Numbered from the stretch's first letter, positions 49,079 through 62,615 are shown. The stretch is 64,000 nt of DNA from Carya illinoinensis (GCF_018687715.1 NC_056760.1:6237501-6301500); one strand, 5' to 3'. The notes: a model not told the origin generated them from the sequence alone. Numbers and translations are program-made.

Positions 49079-51589
49079 AAATGGTTTGCTATCTGACATG
49101 CAGAAAATGTTTATCAATAGGGTTGGCTCAACCAGTAATTAGTGCATTTTGGAACTCTATTACCTTCCCTTCTTACTTAATAGGTGATGCGACGGTAAGG
49201 GTGATAGAGCAATTCACAAAATGGGTTGACATTCATGTTAGCTGCAACATACAAAGCCATGGTACCATGGTAGCATATTACATCTCTGATGCTTAGAACC
49301 CCAAATAGCATATTGGATTCAGCTAAAGTGGACACAACAAATGTTAGCTGACATCCAAATGGCCACACACAAATGACTGTCAGAAAATAGTTTAAGCTTC
49401 TCTAAATACATAAGTGTTACTCAGGAATTTCTCTAGAAAGAAAAGTTTGAAACCCAAAAACCAGGAACCGTTGCTGTCTTTAGAGTGCATAGATGTGGGT
49501 TAGGCTTAAAATCTATGATGTTTGTAACATAAGAACCCCACAAAGCTTGGATTCAGCTAGAGTGGCTAGCAAATTTAAGTGACCCAGAAAATATAATGAA
49601 TGTAGTTAAGGAATTGCATCTCATTACATTTCTTCAAAGTATAACAACAAATAATAAAACAATCATATATTTGTTTTCAAAACAGTCTCTATTCAATGTG
49701 AGCAAAACCATCATGTAAAATCCCCATTTATTCCTTTTTTAAGTTGTGTTTATCTAAAAGCAGAACAACTAGAACATATCATCTAAATAGCAGCAATTAA
49801 TCCCATTGCCTTTAGGTAGTTGATCGGAAGACAGGGGCTCATGGAAGAGTTAATTGATGGAAAGATTGTTTTGGGAGATATGGGAGAGGGGACAATCTGA
49901 GTAAAGCCATTTTTATATGATCTATGCAAACACACAGAAAATTGGTAATGTTTATATTCCTACACAGAGTTTACTTAACAGAAACCCAACAAGAAACCAT
50001 CAGAAAAAACCTCTTACAATACAAACATTGAATTACAACACAGAGCATAAAACCAAACTTCACCAAGGGATATGGAAACAAATAACATATTAAGTCAGCT
50101 AGCTCGGTTTTAAGTATGCACAAGATGCATGCCAACTCCTGTAATATTAATGGAGTATTAATAATTACATTTACTGATTAGGTACTTAGAAACAAACCAA
50201 AATATATTCTCACAACAAGAAATTAAGCTCTAACACATCAAGTGCATGCTTTTTGCTCTAAATTGAGGAGGTCTTCAATTTAGATCAAAAAGGAAAAAAT
50301 TTGGACAACTGTAAAGCTTTTAACCTAAACCAGAATTTGCAAAAGTTACCCCCTCACAATTCCGACAAGTCATAAAAGTTTGCTTGTTTTTTGAAGAGAT
50401 TAGAAATGATAGCTGTTCACCCCAGCTACCCTATAATTAAAATGACTAAACAGATAATGAGTTTATACAATAATTAGTTTATCCCACAGAGAAGTTGTAA
50501 TCATATATATTCAGATTAAATCTACAGCACACTGAATGTCAATATGAAAAGAGGTTAGGCCATAGCAAAAACATGCATCGCTGCAACATAAACTATGTGT
50601 GCTGTCTTTATAACACATAAGTGGGCTAAGATTTGCGAAATTTGAGGTGTGATAATCAAAGGTTCTAGGCTTTATGAGGCAATATAATAATTTTGACTAT
50701 TACACTCTAACCTGACCTGAACAGTTTTTGGTGCAGTTAATTAGGAAAGCCATAATCAGGCCTATATGGTAAAAGTGCATATAATATCATGCACTTAAAC
50801 TTCTGTATTGATTGAAAGAGATGCCCATAGTGGGGGCAGAAGGATACATGTTATTCTAGTTTAAAACATCACTCAAACTCTTCAGCTAATAATTATTTAT
50901 AAGTATTTAGAGCAGCCTAACACCCAGACCACAATTTAGAGGTAGCAAATATCTTCTATAGTTAGAGTATGGCAGTTTGATCAACACTACACGAGGTTGG
51001 GGGTTTCTACAATTTATTAATTTCAGCATTTATTTTCTTGGCCCTTCTATATTTTAAATAAGTTAATTACATAAATAAGTTGGCAAAACAGGACCAACTC
51101 CCACCAGTCATGAGATGGAGAAAGGAACATTTTGCAGCATAAATGGCACAACTTGCAAATGTGGTTATTTTTCTTTTTAGCATTTCAGTTCAAAAATCTG
51201 ATGTTAAAAATATAATGTATCAAAATCGGTGGATAATTTTCTAGCCTACAATACTGGGAAAAAATGACGCTGGAAACCCAGCCACAAATAAAAATTGTTC
51301 CAAACGCATTTTCTGGGTATTTAGTGAAAATCGTTGCTTCTGGTTCAGAAATACAGGAGTTCTATTTGCTTAATGCCACTGGGAATCTAATGCACACACC
51401 CTTTCCTCCAAACACAACAGGCAGCTACACAACCAGTATACCTAAAACACACGCACATGCACATCAGTTTCCCATCACTTAGCAAAAAATACAAGTGTAC
51501 ATCTGAAAAAGGACAACGTTTGTAATGCAACCTACTCGTAAAGGGGTTTCATAGATTCACAAGAAATAGGAGATACCTTAGGCCTCGTT

Positions 51590-52064
51590 TGATCATTCTG
51601 GAAAACAGAGGACTAGGCACTTCGGACTAGAAATGGAGGCACGGAATCGTCTATTCCAGCGCAGGTGGAAACGTAGTCATTCAGCTTCCCAAACGGAGAC
51701 GCCAATTGCCAAATAAAATGGAAGGACGTGTGCACGAAACTAGGGTTTGATCGTTGGGATTTCAAAATCTTCTTTGAAAAATCCGAACGAATACAACGCT
51801 GAAAATGGAATGAAAGCTTAATGGGAGAAATTGTTGGAAAGTGGCTAGAGGTGGAGGAGCTCAAGCCACTCGAGAACGCAAGGAAACTAGGTTTTCGTTG
51901 GGGTGGATTGAGCTACGACGAAGCTTGATGGGAACGGGTTGAAGTTTTCTCAGGACTGTTGCAAATCGGTCGGAGTGAGCAAACGTGAGGGAAAAAAAAC
52001 TTGGGGGGAAATCTAAAAGTGAAATAAGGTGTTTGGCGCGGCAATGAGTTGTAGTAGCGAACAT
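51590..52064 (-). other. Possible leader/promoter-proximal segment of the CACTA right end
   Basis: Next to the right subterminal array, the minus strand has two short adjacent frames (52064-51861 and 51864-51613) in sequence that is less AT-rich and CT-rich on that strand. This is where CACTA transcripts usually begin. The frames resemble no transposase, so this could also be a captured gene 5' end. Confidence 0.3.
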
Positions 52065-52330
52065 CTAAATTGCTGCAAAATCACATTTGCTAACTCGGAC
52101 GGAAAATATCGTTGCAATAACACTAAAAAGTGCTGCAATTTTCGGCATTGAACAGGTTTTTTTTTCCAGCATTAATTTTCGTTGTAATAAGAGCTAAATC
52201 GCTGCAAATAGTCTTAAAAGAAAATTACTGTTTTACAAGTTTGCAGCATCCTAAAATCGCTGCTTTTAATATGCTACTGCAGCGATTTTAATTTCAACAA
52301 AAATAAAATCGCTGGAAAAGGTCCGATTTC
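52060..52330. repeat. Right subterminal repeat array of the CACTA element
   Basis: About 270 bp with repeated ATCGCTGCAA, TTGCTGCAA and GCAGCGATTT motifs in both orientations, ending at the right terminus. Much shorter than the left array. Confidence 0.85.
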
Positions 52331-52350
52331 TTGTAGTGTATATATATAAA

Positions 52351-52512
52351 TGATAGTTGTAATTATGAAAATACATTATAATTAAAAAAATTAAATAAAT
52401 ACGAGATTTAAATGAGAAAAAAATTAAGTTTTTAATAGTAGACCTTTTTTTTTTTTTCAAAACGCCTGAATGACGTTTCTAAACTCTACGATTGTATATA
52501 GCATTACTCTAT
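52351..52512. repeat. Hairpin-type MITE copy beside the CACTA insertion
   Basis: Begins with GATAGTTGTAATTATG and ends with CTACGATTGTATATAGCAT; shares AAATTAAGTTTTTAATAGTA-type centre with other copies. It starts about 12 bp outside the CACTA right end. Confidence 0.6.
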
Positions 52513-54461
52513 ATATATTATTATTTATATCTCTTAAATGATTAAAAGAAAAATAGGATATAAAATTGAGTAAATAGATAGTGGTATGATCTTTAATGTC
52601 ATTCATCCATCCAAATATAGGATCGATGGGGGTGACCTTCCTTGCATTGCTGAAAGGGTGACCTGTGTCTCCATTATAATTTATTTCTTTGATGCATGTG
52701 TCAGCTGCGGCCTGCTGCCATACCTAATTACATTTAACTTTTGGCAATGGCTTTCTTTGTTTCCTGCACTTCATATCATGTTTAGCTTATTAATCTTCAT
52801 GTTATGTTCATTTAACCATTTCAAATATAAATGAGTTATGCTACTGATCAGTCTTTTAATGTAAAAATACAAATTTAAAATAAAATAGTGTTGGCAAACA
52901 CAAAAAAGAAAGATTGGAATTTTAGATTCTCTTAACCCTTTTTGTATTTATATTTTTTTAATATATTAACAACATTAAAAGACTATATAAACGACAAATT
53001 TAAGATGGTCATGTAGCATTTTTCTTAAAATATACATAACGTGTATCAATTGGCATGATTGTTATGTATTTCTTATAAACAAACCTATACCAATTAATGT
53101 GACAATGAAGTTCTACACAGCTAGAGTGACGCAAGGACGTTTTTAAAGAAACTAGGTGAAGTCATTCGTCATTTCATATGCTTTTACACGTAACATGAAA
53201 CCAAACACACAAAGCAAATTCACGATGTAATCATCATCCATTAGAGAAATTATACATGCCATTCGACTTTGTTCCCTATGATTCTATGAGCAGATCAGGC
53301 GCCGTAGCAAGAAACTGAAACTCTGCAAGTGCATGCACAGGGACACAGCCTAGATATGGGTTCAGGGCCACCCGCATCAAATTAAAAGATCATATTTATT
53401 ATTTAGAAAACATTATGGGGCTTTTTGAAAATTTCCAAATATTTAGGGAGACAAGAACCGAACAAAAGCCATCACTTCAATTAGGTTCTGTTCAACGGCA
53501 CATAACATTCTTTAATTTAAGAATATTGACGGTCACTTTTCTATTTAAAAAAAAAAAGATGCAATCTTTGTATAAAAAAACAAAGGGTAATTTATTCTAT
53601 CCGCACCAAGACATTACTATCAGCTCGGCGACCTGCATATGCCCTGAATATGCCTCCAAACATGGTGACCCCAAGAAATCACGAAAGGACCATCCACTGC
53701 AGAAATTTGAAAAGGGTACTTTCGAATGCCTGTTGGTCGTCATGGACACGATACACTTAATAATTAGGTAATCGGTGACGCATGCATGCATATATTTTGA
53801 GAGGAGAAATGACAGTTGTAATGATAAATATGTAAGTGTCATGTAATTATTTTAAAAAGTGAATAAATATGAAATTTATATTAAAAAAATTAATTTTTTA
53901 ATAATAAATTTTTTTTTTTTCAAAACGACTATATAATACTTACCTACTCTATTATTATACGTAGCATTATTCCTTGTCGACAGCATATCCTCTATTTTCT
54001 TAAGAATTATTAATATTTTACTATGAAGTGTCTCCTACTGTTGATACGAAGTGCATGCCTTAATTCCCAGTCCATGGAGGCCAGAGAATATTGATTTGGA
54101 TAAGGCGAAGAGGCAACCACTATTGGTACCCTAATACTATATTATTCAGTACACTCTCTCTCTCTCTCTCTTTCTCACTCTCACCATACACACAAATAAA
54201 ATATTTGTGTTTATTTAGCGTAGTGGATTGAATGCATAGAAGAACACGAGGAATGATAAGCAAAAAGAATAAAAAAGTCAAAGAGTTTGTACATACTTGA
54301 TACTTCTTTTGGTACAGTGAAAGGAGCCAGCCAAGGACCCCATCTGCAGAGAGAAACATTTCCAATACAATATACAGAGTTATTCCTGATCTCTGCAATC
54401 TATCTCAGCTAGTTGGCGTCAATGGGCGGCTAAATGAGCTATATATGTGGAACAGCAGTAG

Positions 54462-54495
<34 letters not shown>

Positions 54496-55479
54496 TCTTG
54501 TTATTCGCATAGCTTAACCGTTGAAGGTGGATACAGAATTATTCTTTATTATTCCACTATTCTTCTCTTCAAAGGCACGCATCTATGGTGGAAATATCAC
54601 CTCTTTAATTAGATTAGCTTCCACATCCGTTTTGATCATCTAGACTCACTTATCTGTTCTCCTTTTAAGCAATATATATACACTCAAAAGTGTCTTTTAT
54701 AAATGTACTCATTATGACTTCATTAAAAAATAAATAAAAAATATACTCATAATGATAAGAAGATGATTTGAATTGCTATTCGAGTAATGTTATTTTAAAA
54801 GTTCCATCAACGTTATTTAAATAATAAGATTTAATTTATAAAATATTAATTTTAAAATTTATTTTTTAAATTAAATTATATTACGTAAATAATACTTAGT
54901 ATAGATGATTAAAATATCACTTCCCTTCGTAAACCGTCTGGAGGTCGGTCAACTTGAATGCACTCTCTAAAATCCTTTCTCTCAATTCTGACCTCTTTCT
55001 TCTTCGTGCGCCGAAGGGATCTGATTTTCAAGGGAAATATGTGCATGCATCGATCTTGCATAATGAATGGGTGAGAAAAACATGAGAAGACGCTGTCAAT
55101 CACCTCATCATGTCCTGTGGCAGTTGTCTCCTCTTGCCTTGCCCCTTTCATGTCGTGGATGTTTTTTCTCTTCAACAAAATAATTTATGGATGAGTTCGG
55201 AGTTGTTAATCATACTAATTTTGAACCGTACTCCCATAACACAAATGCTTTTGGATTTAGTAGTATGATCAAAATCTGATATTAATACGACCCTCCCCGT
55301 TTATGATCTCATCATCCTCAATTAATACACGTATTAATATTGTTAATTAAGATGTCATATTATTTCTTATTTTTAATTGAAATTTTTACATTATTAAATG
55401 ATTAGCTAGGGATCGTTTAATCCACAATATGTGTATTTTTTTTAAAGATTTCATATTATTTCTTTTTTTTAATGGTATA
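52513..55479. other. Intergenic stretch with no recognisable gene
   Basis: Holds one MITE copy, CT and TA microsatellites (about 54150-54172 and 54463-54493) and short frames without family features (for example 54909-55178 minus). Confidence 0.5.
53807..53972. repeat. Hairpin-type MITE copy
   Basis: Starts at AATGACAGTTGTAATGAT and ends at TTATACGTAGCATTAT; centre AAATTAATTTTTTAATAATA as in the other copies. Confidence 0.65.
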
Positions 55480-55751
55480 TGTGAAATCATTACTAATTCT
55501 AAAAACTTAAGTTGATGAAAAGATGTAAATTTTACTACTTATTTTATATCTTAACACCCCCTCACATGTGAGTCAGACTCATTCTCAATGGATAACTCAA
55601 CACGTAGAATATTTAATTAAATGAGGTAGAGTGTAAACTCAAGATTCAAATTCAGGACCTCTACTTTGATATCATGTGAAATTACTATTAATTTCAAAAG
55701 TTTAAACTAATGAAAAGATATAGATTTTATTATATATTTTATATTTTAATT
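55480..55751 (-). mobile_element. TRIM (miniature LTR retroelement), about 272 bp
   Basis: Two direct repeats of about 77 bp (55480-55556 and 55675-55751) flank about 118 bp. Read on the minus strand, each repeat starts TGTTAA (changed in the upstream copy) and ends TTTCACA, giving the TG...CA borders of an LTR. Immediately after the upstream repeat comes TGATATCAAAG (55674 downward), close to the initiator tRNA-Met primer site TGGTATCAGAG. A purine run GTGAGGGGG precedes the downstream repeat, as a polypurine tract would. There is no coding capacity. The LTR at the higher coordinate has lost its outer border, and I see no matching target duplication. Confidence 0.8.
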
Positions 55752-56199
55752 AAATTGAAAAAATTTACTAGTCTATGGTATTATTATTTTTTTCCTGGGA
55801 CTATATGGGACGCCAAAAACAAGACAAACATTTATAATTGTCACCAACTTGCTTATAGGTAGATCCACTATGATCTACAAATGAAAGGGAAAATTTTATT
55901 TAAAAAAATAATAATAATATTAGAAAGAGGAAGTTGGTACAATTGACAATCGTTAATTAATAAACAATTAAAATCGCACTACGAAGCACTAGAAGAATTT
56001 GATGTATTGCTTGTTACAGGGGCTAAACTTAAAAAAATATGGTGGGGTTCTATAAATGCATTATTTTATAATGCTTTTTTACTTAAAAGGTAGCTGTACC
56101 ATGATGAAATACTACAACAAAGCTCGTAGGAACCAACCAGTATTAGATGCACACCATAATATTAAACAAACATGAAGAACTTGGTTCATCGAATTTCTC

Positions 56200-56210
56200 T
56201 CTGTTTTGGA

Positions 56211-56241
<31 letters not shown>
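56200..56241. repeat. Adjacent poly-T and poly-A runs
   Basis: T run followed directly by an A run of about 20; simple sequence. Confidence 0.8.
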
Positions 56242-56243
<2 letters not shown>

Positions 56244-57152
56244 CAATTGCTTTCTGTTTTCAGCTCAACTAGTTTGACCCAAAACTAAAAGCTGTCTTTC
56301 TTGTACTCCATCTGCAAATTCATGGCACTTGAAGGGCTAAAGCTATCATTTTTCTTTTCAATTGGGATAAGAATCAATAGATCAATGCTCTTGTTTCAGT
56401 GAATCATCGTAGAATGCCCAAAAAAGATCTTATATATATATAGATATACAGGATCTAGCAAACCACGTGCTTTTTCTCCCCCAATGAAAAGTTTCACCTC
56501 TAGGTTGAGTGGTCCATGGCCGACGCCTAATGCTTTGTTGAAAAGACAAAGGAGTAATAAAAGTCCAATAGAAACTCCACCATGTTCCATCAGACAGAGA
56601 GGAAAAGATATCTATCTCAAGTTAAATTACACTGAAGCAAAGAAGTGGTAATATTCAGATATAAGGATGGAGCAGCATGCTTATCAGAATCCACTGATTT
56701 TTTTTTTTTTTTAATAAATATCAAACAGTAAAGTTTTCGACATTATAATTGTCATATGGTGTAATGGAGAGACTGTTGTGGCAAACAATTCCATTAGCAT
56801 AATCATATGGTAAATGGAAGTGGATGCAGACGAAGTAGCATACAAAGTGCAATAGCAAATACCCAGTCTTCATGTATATTTAGTTTGTTGCAGAAAGGGG
56901 GATGGATAGGCGGCCAAGAAAGCGAGTCCACTTACAAGCACTTTGCTTCATGGAATGGGATATTCTCCAATTACTAGATTTGGAGGCCCTTCAACCACCC
57001 ATAAGATCAAAGGAGGGATTGGATTTCTTGCAAACATCAGAGGGCAAAAAAGCAAAATCCATATAGTTGGATTGTTGGGGTCACCAAATGACCTGTAAAT
57101 AAATCCCAGCTGTCCATGAGGCATTATTAATACCATTCCTCATATCTTTCCC

Positions 57153-57155
<3 letters not shown>

Positions 57156-57195
<40 letters not shown>

Positions 57196-57203
57196 AGAGA
57201 GGA
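57156..57203. repeat. (GA)n microsatellite
   Basis: About 24 GA units with one interruption. Confidence 0.9.
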
Positions 57204-57494
57204 AACACTATTTCAAGCATAAACTTAAACTTGGTAGTGGGTTTTAAAGGATTTAACACACCTGGCATGCATAGAATTGAGCATTGTGGGGCTTAGCCAA
57301 CATAAGAGCCTAACAGTATAAAGATAATCTTATTTCTGCACTGTATATATATAATTTGTTTTATACCATCATTTCTTTTACTATGGTTTTAATCTATTAG
57401 AGTAATGATGGGGAAGAAACCAACTATGAATGAAAATATTAGTTTCCTATGTACAATTGGGAAAATAAAGTTTCATGCTGACCAAGTCGGCTAT

Positions 57495-57497
<3 letters not shown>

Positions 57498-57539
<42 letters not shown>
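57498..57539. repeat. (AT)n microsatellite
   Basis: About 21 uninterrupted AT units. Confidence 0.9.
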
Positions 57540-57543
<4 letters not shown>

Positions 57544-57677
57544 CCAAGTCCTTTTAGTTGGGAGGGTGTTGGAGTGGATTAGTCATTAGACTGCCTCTAC
57601 TGTTATTAGTGATGAGATGGACTGCCCTGTCATTATCTTTATCCATAAGTTCCAAAATTTTATACGTGGTCATAGGG

Positions 57678-57678
<1 letters not shown>

Positions 57679-57721
<43 letters not shown>
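57679..57721. repeat. Poly-T tract, 43 bases
   Basis: Pure T run. It could be the poly-A tail of a minus-strand retroposon, but no retroposon body or target duplication was found beside it. Confidence 0.85.
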
Positions 57722-57724
<3 letters not shown>

Positions 57725-58059
57725 GAAATTATTTTTAGTATAGCATGAAACATGTGTAGAAATTTGTTTTTTTGTTTTTTTTTTAATGGGCCTTTCGGAC
57801 CCACTCCTGCAAAGTAAACTCCTGTCCCGTGGACCACACCATCGGGAGTTTTTTTTATATAAAACTGGTTAAATAACTGACTTTTTACCTTGGAATGTGG
57901 CCTGAAAGGATTGTTGAAACTAAGACCTTGAAGGGAGTGATACCCTAAAACCAAGGCATTCACCACTTGGACCAATTCCTTGAGTTTTGTTTATTGTTTC
58001 AAACAAAGTTATTTGTCCATACTCTTGCATTGTTTTTTTTTTTTCCAAGTATTAACATC

Positions 58060-58690
58060 GGCTTTCGTACGCCCTTGGGCTGGGTCGCTCAGTTGGATTG
58101 GGTCTTCACTCAATCAGATCCTAAGGTAAGTAAGGGGTGGCCTAGGAAATATCCGATACTAAAATTAGTATAGAGATCGAAAATGCTTTAAAGAAGAAGA
58201 CAATAGTGGAGTATAATTCACAATAGACTTGAGTTTAGTCCCCCTTACCTTACAGTTCTGGGTGGCTTTTATACTTGGTCCTTTAGGTCAGGTGGGCCAT
58301 GCCCTAAGTTCTGGGGCAGAGGGACACCTCCCTCTAGAGTCTCTACCACTATGCTGCATTTAATGCGGTGTAGTTTTATTGGTGCCAGTTATTTAATGTG
58401 GCGTGGGTCTTTGGTAAAGTTGTCTGGTGCCATCTCTTCCCCTTTTTCCCGATTATGGTTTCTCGCATTATTTTGCAACGTCTCATCTTAATATTGATGA
58501 TTACCTCTGACTTGCAAAGGTCTGGAGTCTGCTCGACTCGCATGGGTCTGGGACTCACCCCGGGCTACCAAATGGAGCCTTTCTGAACTCGAGCCGACGT
58601 TTCCACAACTCATAGGGCTTGACGAAGTAATGGGCCCAATGTAGTATTATGGGCCATGAGCCCTGACGAAAATGCCGCCTAACACCAAGT
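58060..58690. mobile_element. Possible LTR or other retroelement fragment
   Basis: A block of higher GC content in AT-rich DNA, with no reading frame. It has LTR-like features such as GGGTGGCTTTTATACTTGG and repeated CTCGACTCGCATGGG-type phrases. Paired ends were not found. Confidence 0.3.
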
Positions 58691-58699
58691 ATATATTGA

Positions 58700-59870
58700 A
58701 GAATAAATTATGCTATATATATACATATTGCAATTTCATTCTCTTATGGCGATATTGTCTATTCATTTTATAATTTTTCTTTCCCGAAACAAAAAGGATG
58801 ATCCAAGGATATAACATTTTCCTTTTAAGAATAAATTATTCGAATCATATTCACAATGAGAATAAGAAGTAATCTCATTTGCAAGCGAGTCGAATCATAG
58901 ATTGCAAGCTTATGGAAGTGGTGGATTTTAAGCCTGACTAAACAATGGCAACCCGGTTTTGAATTGGGAACTCAACCACTCACTCTATCATGCTTTAGAA
59001 AGCTTCGCTAATTCTGAAACCAAAAGAGAGTTCAAATCGTGACTCCATGACTACTAAACAAACAGGCTTATTAGTTATTAGAAGAAAGAAAGGGACAGGA
59101 GAAAGGTGCAATGTGGCGGAGTACGAAAAATGTCACACATGACTGCACTCTCATTCCACTTCTATCTTATTATAATAATATGACGTCATCCATAATCTTT
59201 AGATGTAACTCGAAAAAATTAAACAATTAATTATCATCAACTTCACATGCATATGCAGTGACATAGACATGTAATATATAGTATATCTCTAAGAGCATTA
59301 CTGTCAACTCACACCTTATTTCTTTCGAGGTAAAACAAAATAGAAGGCATCAGAAAGACGGGCATTTGCATAATAATCATCCACCAAGCAAACATACGGA
59401 TCTAATCGGTTGATTGGCTAATTATGCAGTTTCAAGCACTTTCAACGGCATAGCTTAAATACTGAAAAAAATGATTTACAGTTAAGAGTCAATGGACACA
59501 TATTGATATGGTCGCGACACAGTAAATAATGCTATTTGCTCATATCTCTGCCATCCAAGAACCACTTCTCTAGAGAATCGATTATGGTTTGACTCGGATA
59601 TAAGACAGGAGGGTGCACCCTCGAGCTCACGAGTTTTGACTTTAGAAGAAGTAAAATCAATGAATCAATTGCAAGGTACAGCTATGATCATTATGCAATG
59701 GTACAAGATCCATACAAGTGCCACTTTAGAAAGATATGCGTAGATTTCTTACACAATATTGCCACTACATGTATGCTTTTGACTCCTAGGTCTAGGCAGA
59801 ATCTAGGAGCAAATTTAGTTCTCTTGGATCTTGAATTCATCTCTCTGTTTGGAAAAAAATTCTGGAAAGG
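58700..59870. other. Intergenic stretch, nothing recognised
   Basis: AT-rich sequence without a credible gene, RNA or repeat boundary. Confidence 0.5.
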
Positions 59871-59872
59871 TT

Positions 59873-60095
59873 AAGGTCCCGTTTGAATACACAGATAAAA
59901 TAAGATGAGATATTTTAAATATTAATGAATAAAATATTATTATAATATAATTTTTTAATATTAATTTTGTATTGAAATTTAAAAAAGTTAAATTATTTAT
60001 TATATTTTATATAAAAATTTAAAAAAATTATAATGATGAGTTAAAATAAAATAAAATGAAATTTTTAATTTTAGTTAACTAAACGACGCCTAATG
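59873..60095. repeat. GATGAGA-family dispersed repeat
   Basis: Begins GTCCCGTTTGAATACACAG and ends AGTTAACTAAACGACGCC, i.e. inverted ends of the type GGCGTCGTTTAG / GTCCCGTTTGA. It shares internal text with 25010-25235. Confidence 0.55.
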
Positions 60096-60361
60096 ATTTG
60101 AACTACCAACTACAGTAATACAAAGGTGAACAGAATGTAAACAGCCCAACATTTGCCTAATTGGTTGGTAGTTGATTAACTGCTTTACATCCGAGATGTA
60201 AATAGTCCAAATTAGGATGGGAGAATGCTCATCATAAAACCCAGAGTTTAAGCACGAACAGCCATTATTGTCAATGTATTATAGCCTTCGGAAAATCCCT
60301 CCTCAGCAGCAACTGTAACTTTTTTCAGCTTCTTCTCACATCCTTTAAAGGTTTAAAGGTT

Positions 60362-60535
60362 GAGTAATGTTACATATAGTCATAGAGAGTATGAATATCA
60401 CACAATTATTTTTTAAAAAAAATAGAGTCCACGATTAAAAAATTAATTTTTTTTCATGTAAATCTTGTATTGATTCACTTTTTTTAAAAAATTATGTGGT
60501 ATTTATACAATCACGATTACAAATATAATTTTTCT
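60362..60535. repeat. Hairpin-type MITE copy
   Basis: Starts GAGTAATGTTACATATAGTC and ends with ACGATTACAAATATAATTTT, inverted relatives; centre AAAAAATTAATTTTTTTTCA. Confidence 0.6.
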
Positions 60536-60689
60536 TAAAAGCTTACCCGTGATTATCTTTTTCGAATTTCTCAATTCCTTGAATATCAGTTATCCTTTAG
60601 TGTGATGACAATTCTTACCTCTCTCTTTTCTGTTTTTAATATATCTTTGCATCTAGTGCCCGAGAGAAAGAGTAACCCAGCAAAAATAG

Positions 60690-60920
60690 AATTTTGCTAG
60701 ATACAATCAGTAAATGTAGTCGGCGTACAGTCGGCTATACGGAATGAATAAAAAAAATTATAAAAAAATTATTTTATATTCAGGGGGACCTACATGAATA
60801 AAAAAAAAGTTATAAAAATAATTTTTTTTTCATGTAAGTCTCGTATTAATTCACTTTTTTTTTCATGACTGCACACTAACTATATTTCTCGACTACAAAA
60901 AATATTTCTAGCAAAAATAT
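60690..60920. repeat. MITE-like inverted-repeat element
   Basis: Left end TTTTGCTAGATACAAT and right end AAATATTTCTAGCAAAA are inverted over TTTTGCTAGA. Inside are ATGAATAAAAAAAA and TCATGTAAGTCTCGTATT, shared with other small elements here. Confidence 0.55.
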
Positions 60921-61922
60921 TTGAATGCCTGCTAAAAAAAGAGAAGCCATGACATGACTTTCTCGGTGCGTGTGTATGAGAGAGAGGGCAAAAATTAGTT
61001 TCACACTCACGTGCACTTCAAAGACTGCATGAACAGCTGCTTACAATGGCCTGCAATAATGGTCTGGCTACCGGAGCCGAGCAAGATAATTTTGTTCAAA
61101 ATTAACTGCAACAGACAAGACACGGAAACATCAATAAATTAATCAGTTATTTGAAAGTAATAGGTGTTCCAATTTTTGTGAGTAAAGTAAATTAGATAAC
61201 TTGCCAGTAAGCTACGGAAGACCACAGCGGTTCAAATCAAGGGAATCCCAAATTAATGTCATTTCCATAATCCATATCGGCTCCTAAAAAATGCTTACAA
61301 TGGCTTGCATGCATGGAAAAGATATCACAAAGAAAATTCGCTAGAGCGGGAATGTACGTAGTGTTGAAAATATTTTCAAAATAATATATATTATATTTAT
61401 TATTATTAATATGTTGGGATTGTTTTTGGAAATTGTGAATGAAGATATGGAAAGTTTTAGAGGCTTATTAAAATTTGGGTTTATGTTTTGACTTTAGTTG
61501 GATTAGTGGTATTGAGGCTTTCAATTTAGTCCATGGGACTGGGTTCGATTCACGCCTCTAACAAAGGATAGATTTTTTATGATTTATGAAGAGGTTGCAC
61601 CAAGAGGCATGCGGCTAGCCATTAGGCACTACTGCACTCTGCAACGCTTGGCTCAAGGGACGCATGCATGCTGGGCGCTGAAGCATTGCAACGCACCAGG
61701 GGTCCCATTGTCACAACCCCTAGGAGATTTGTCCGGGACCACACCTCGGCACGACCCATGGAGGGTCAGGATAGTCACATGGCTAGTCTGCTTGCATGCC
61801 TTGGCTCAAACCATGACACGCAGCAGGCGAGCATGGAGGCTACTAACTGCGCGCAAACCATGCGTGCAGGCTTGCGCGTGCCCTTGAGCATGCATGCGTG
61901 CCCCCACACCACCTAGCAAGGC

Positions 61923-62100
61923 CAGTGGCGTGCCCCCACAGGCACGCCATCCAGCGCACGGCTCCAGCCCGTGCCTTGCAGAGCAGGTTAGTGGCATGTC
62001 TCGCGGCGTGCCATCCAGCGCATGGCTCCAGCCCATGCCTTGCGTAGCAGGTCAGTGGCATGCCATCCAGCGCATGGCTCTAGCCCATGCCTTGCTGACT
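61923..62100. repeat. GC-rich minisatellite A (about three units of 55-70 bp)
   Basis: Repeating phrase GCCATCCAGCGCATGGCTC followed by CAGCCCATGCCTTGC, present three times with small changes. Confidence 0.8.
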
Positions 62101-62125
62101 CAGTGCCTAGGCCACCAGCCTGGGC

Positions 62126-62335
62126 CATGCCGTGCACCATCATGACTTACTTTCAGCAAGTTATGCCCATCATGCCGTGCACCACCATGGCTCACCTTTA
62201 GCAAGCTATGCCCACCATGCCGTGCACCACCATGGCTCACCATCAGCTAGCCATGCCGCACCACCCTGGCTCACCATCAGCCAGCCATGCCGCGCACCAC
62301 CATGGCTCACCACCCAGCAAGCCATGACCGCACCA
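62126..62335. repeat. GC-rich minisatellite B (four to five units of about 45-52 bp)
   Basis: Repeating phrase CATGCCGTGCACCACCATGG then CTCACC and CAGCAAGC, with decaying copies toward the right. Confidence 0.85.
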
Positions 62336-62615
62336 CCTGACCATGGATCAACCTGACCACCGTGCACCACCTAGCCCACCATGGGCCATGCATGCCACGA
62401 CTAGCCTTGGTCCATGGCCATTATCTTGTTATTTATTTTATTTATTTAATTTACTTTATTTATTTATTTTCTAGGGACCTATTGGGGTTTCCAATTTGTT
62501 TTTCTTATAAATAGAACCTCCTTCATTTGCTTTAGGATCTTTTGACAAAACTCCTAGAGGGAAGACTCTTGTTTGAGAGATCACAAACTGGTGCCTTTGC
62601 ACTTAGGCTTTTTGG

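Larger units (their letters stand above)
55760..58050. other. Intergenic stretch rich in simple repeats, no gene seen
   Basis: Contains (GA)n at 57156-57203, (AT)n at 57498-57539 and a 43-base T run at 57679-57721. The short frames over these runs are artefacts of simple sequence. Confidence 0.55.

Noticed and set aside
57679..57975. Lysine-rich or phenylalanine-rich peptides over the poly-T run
   Set aside because: Pure homopolymer translation, not a gene.
61923..62335. CRISPR-like repeat array
   Set aside because: Units are imperfect, contiguous without unique spacers, and the genome is a plant; they are minisatellites.
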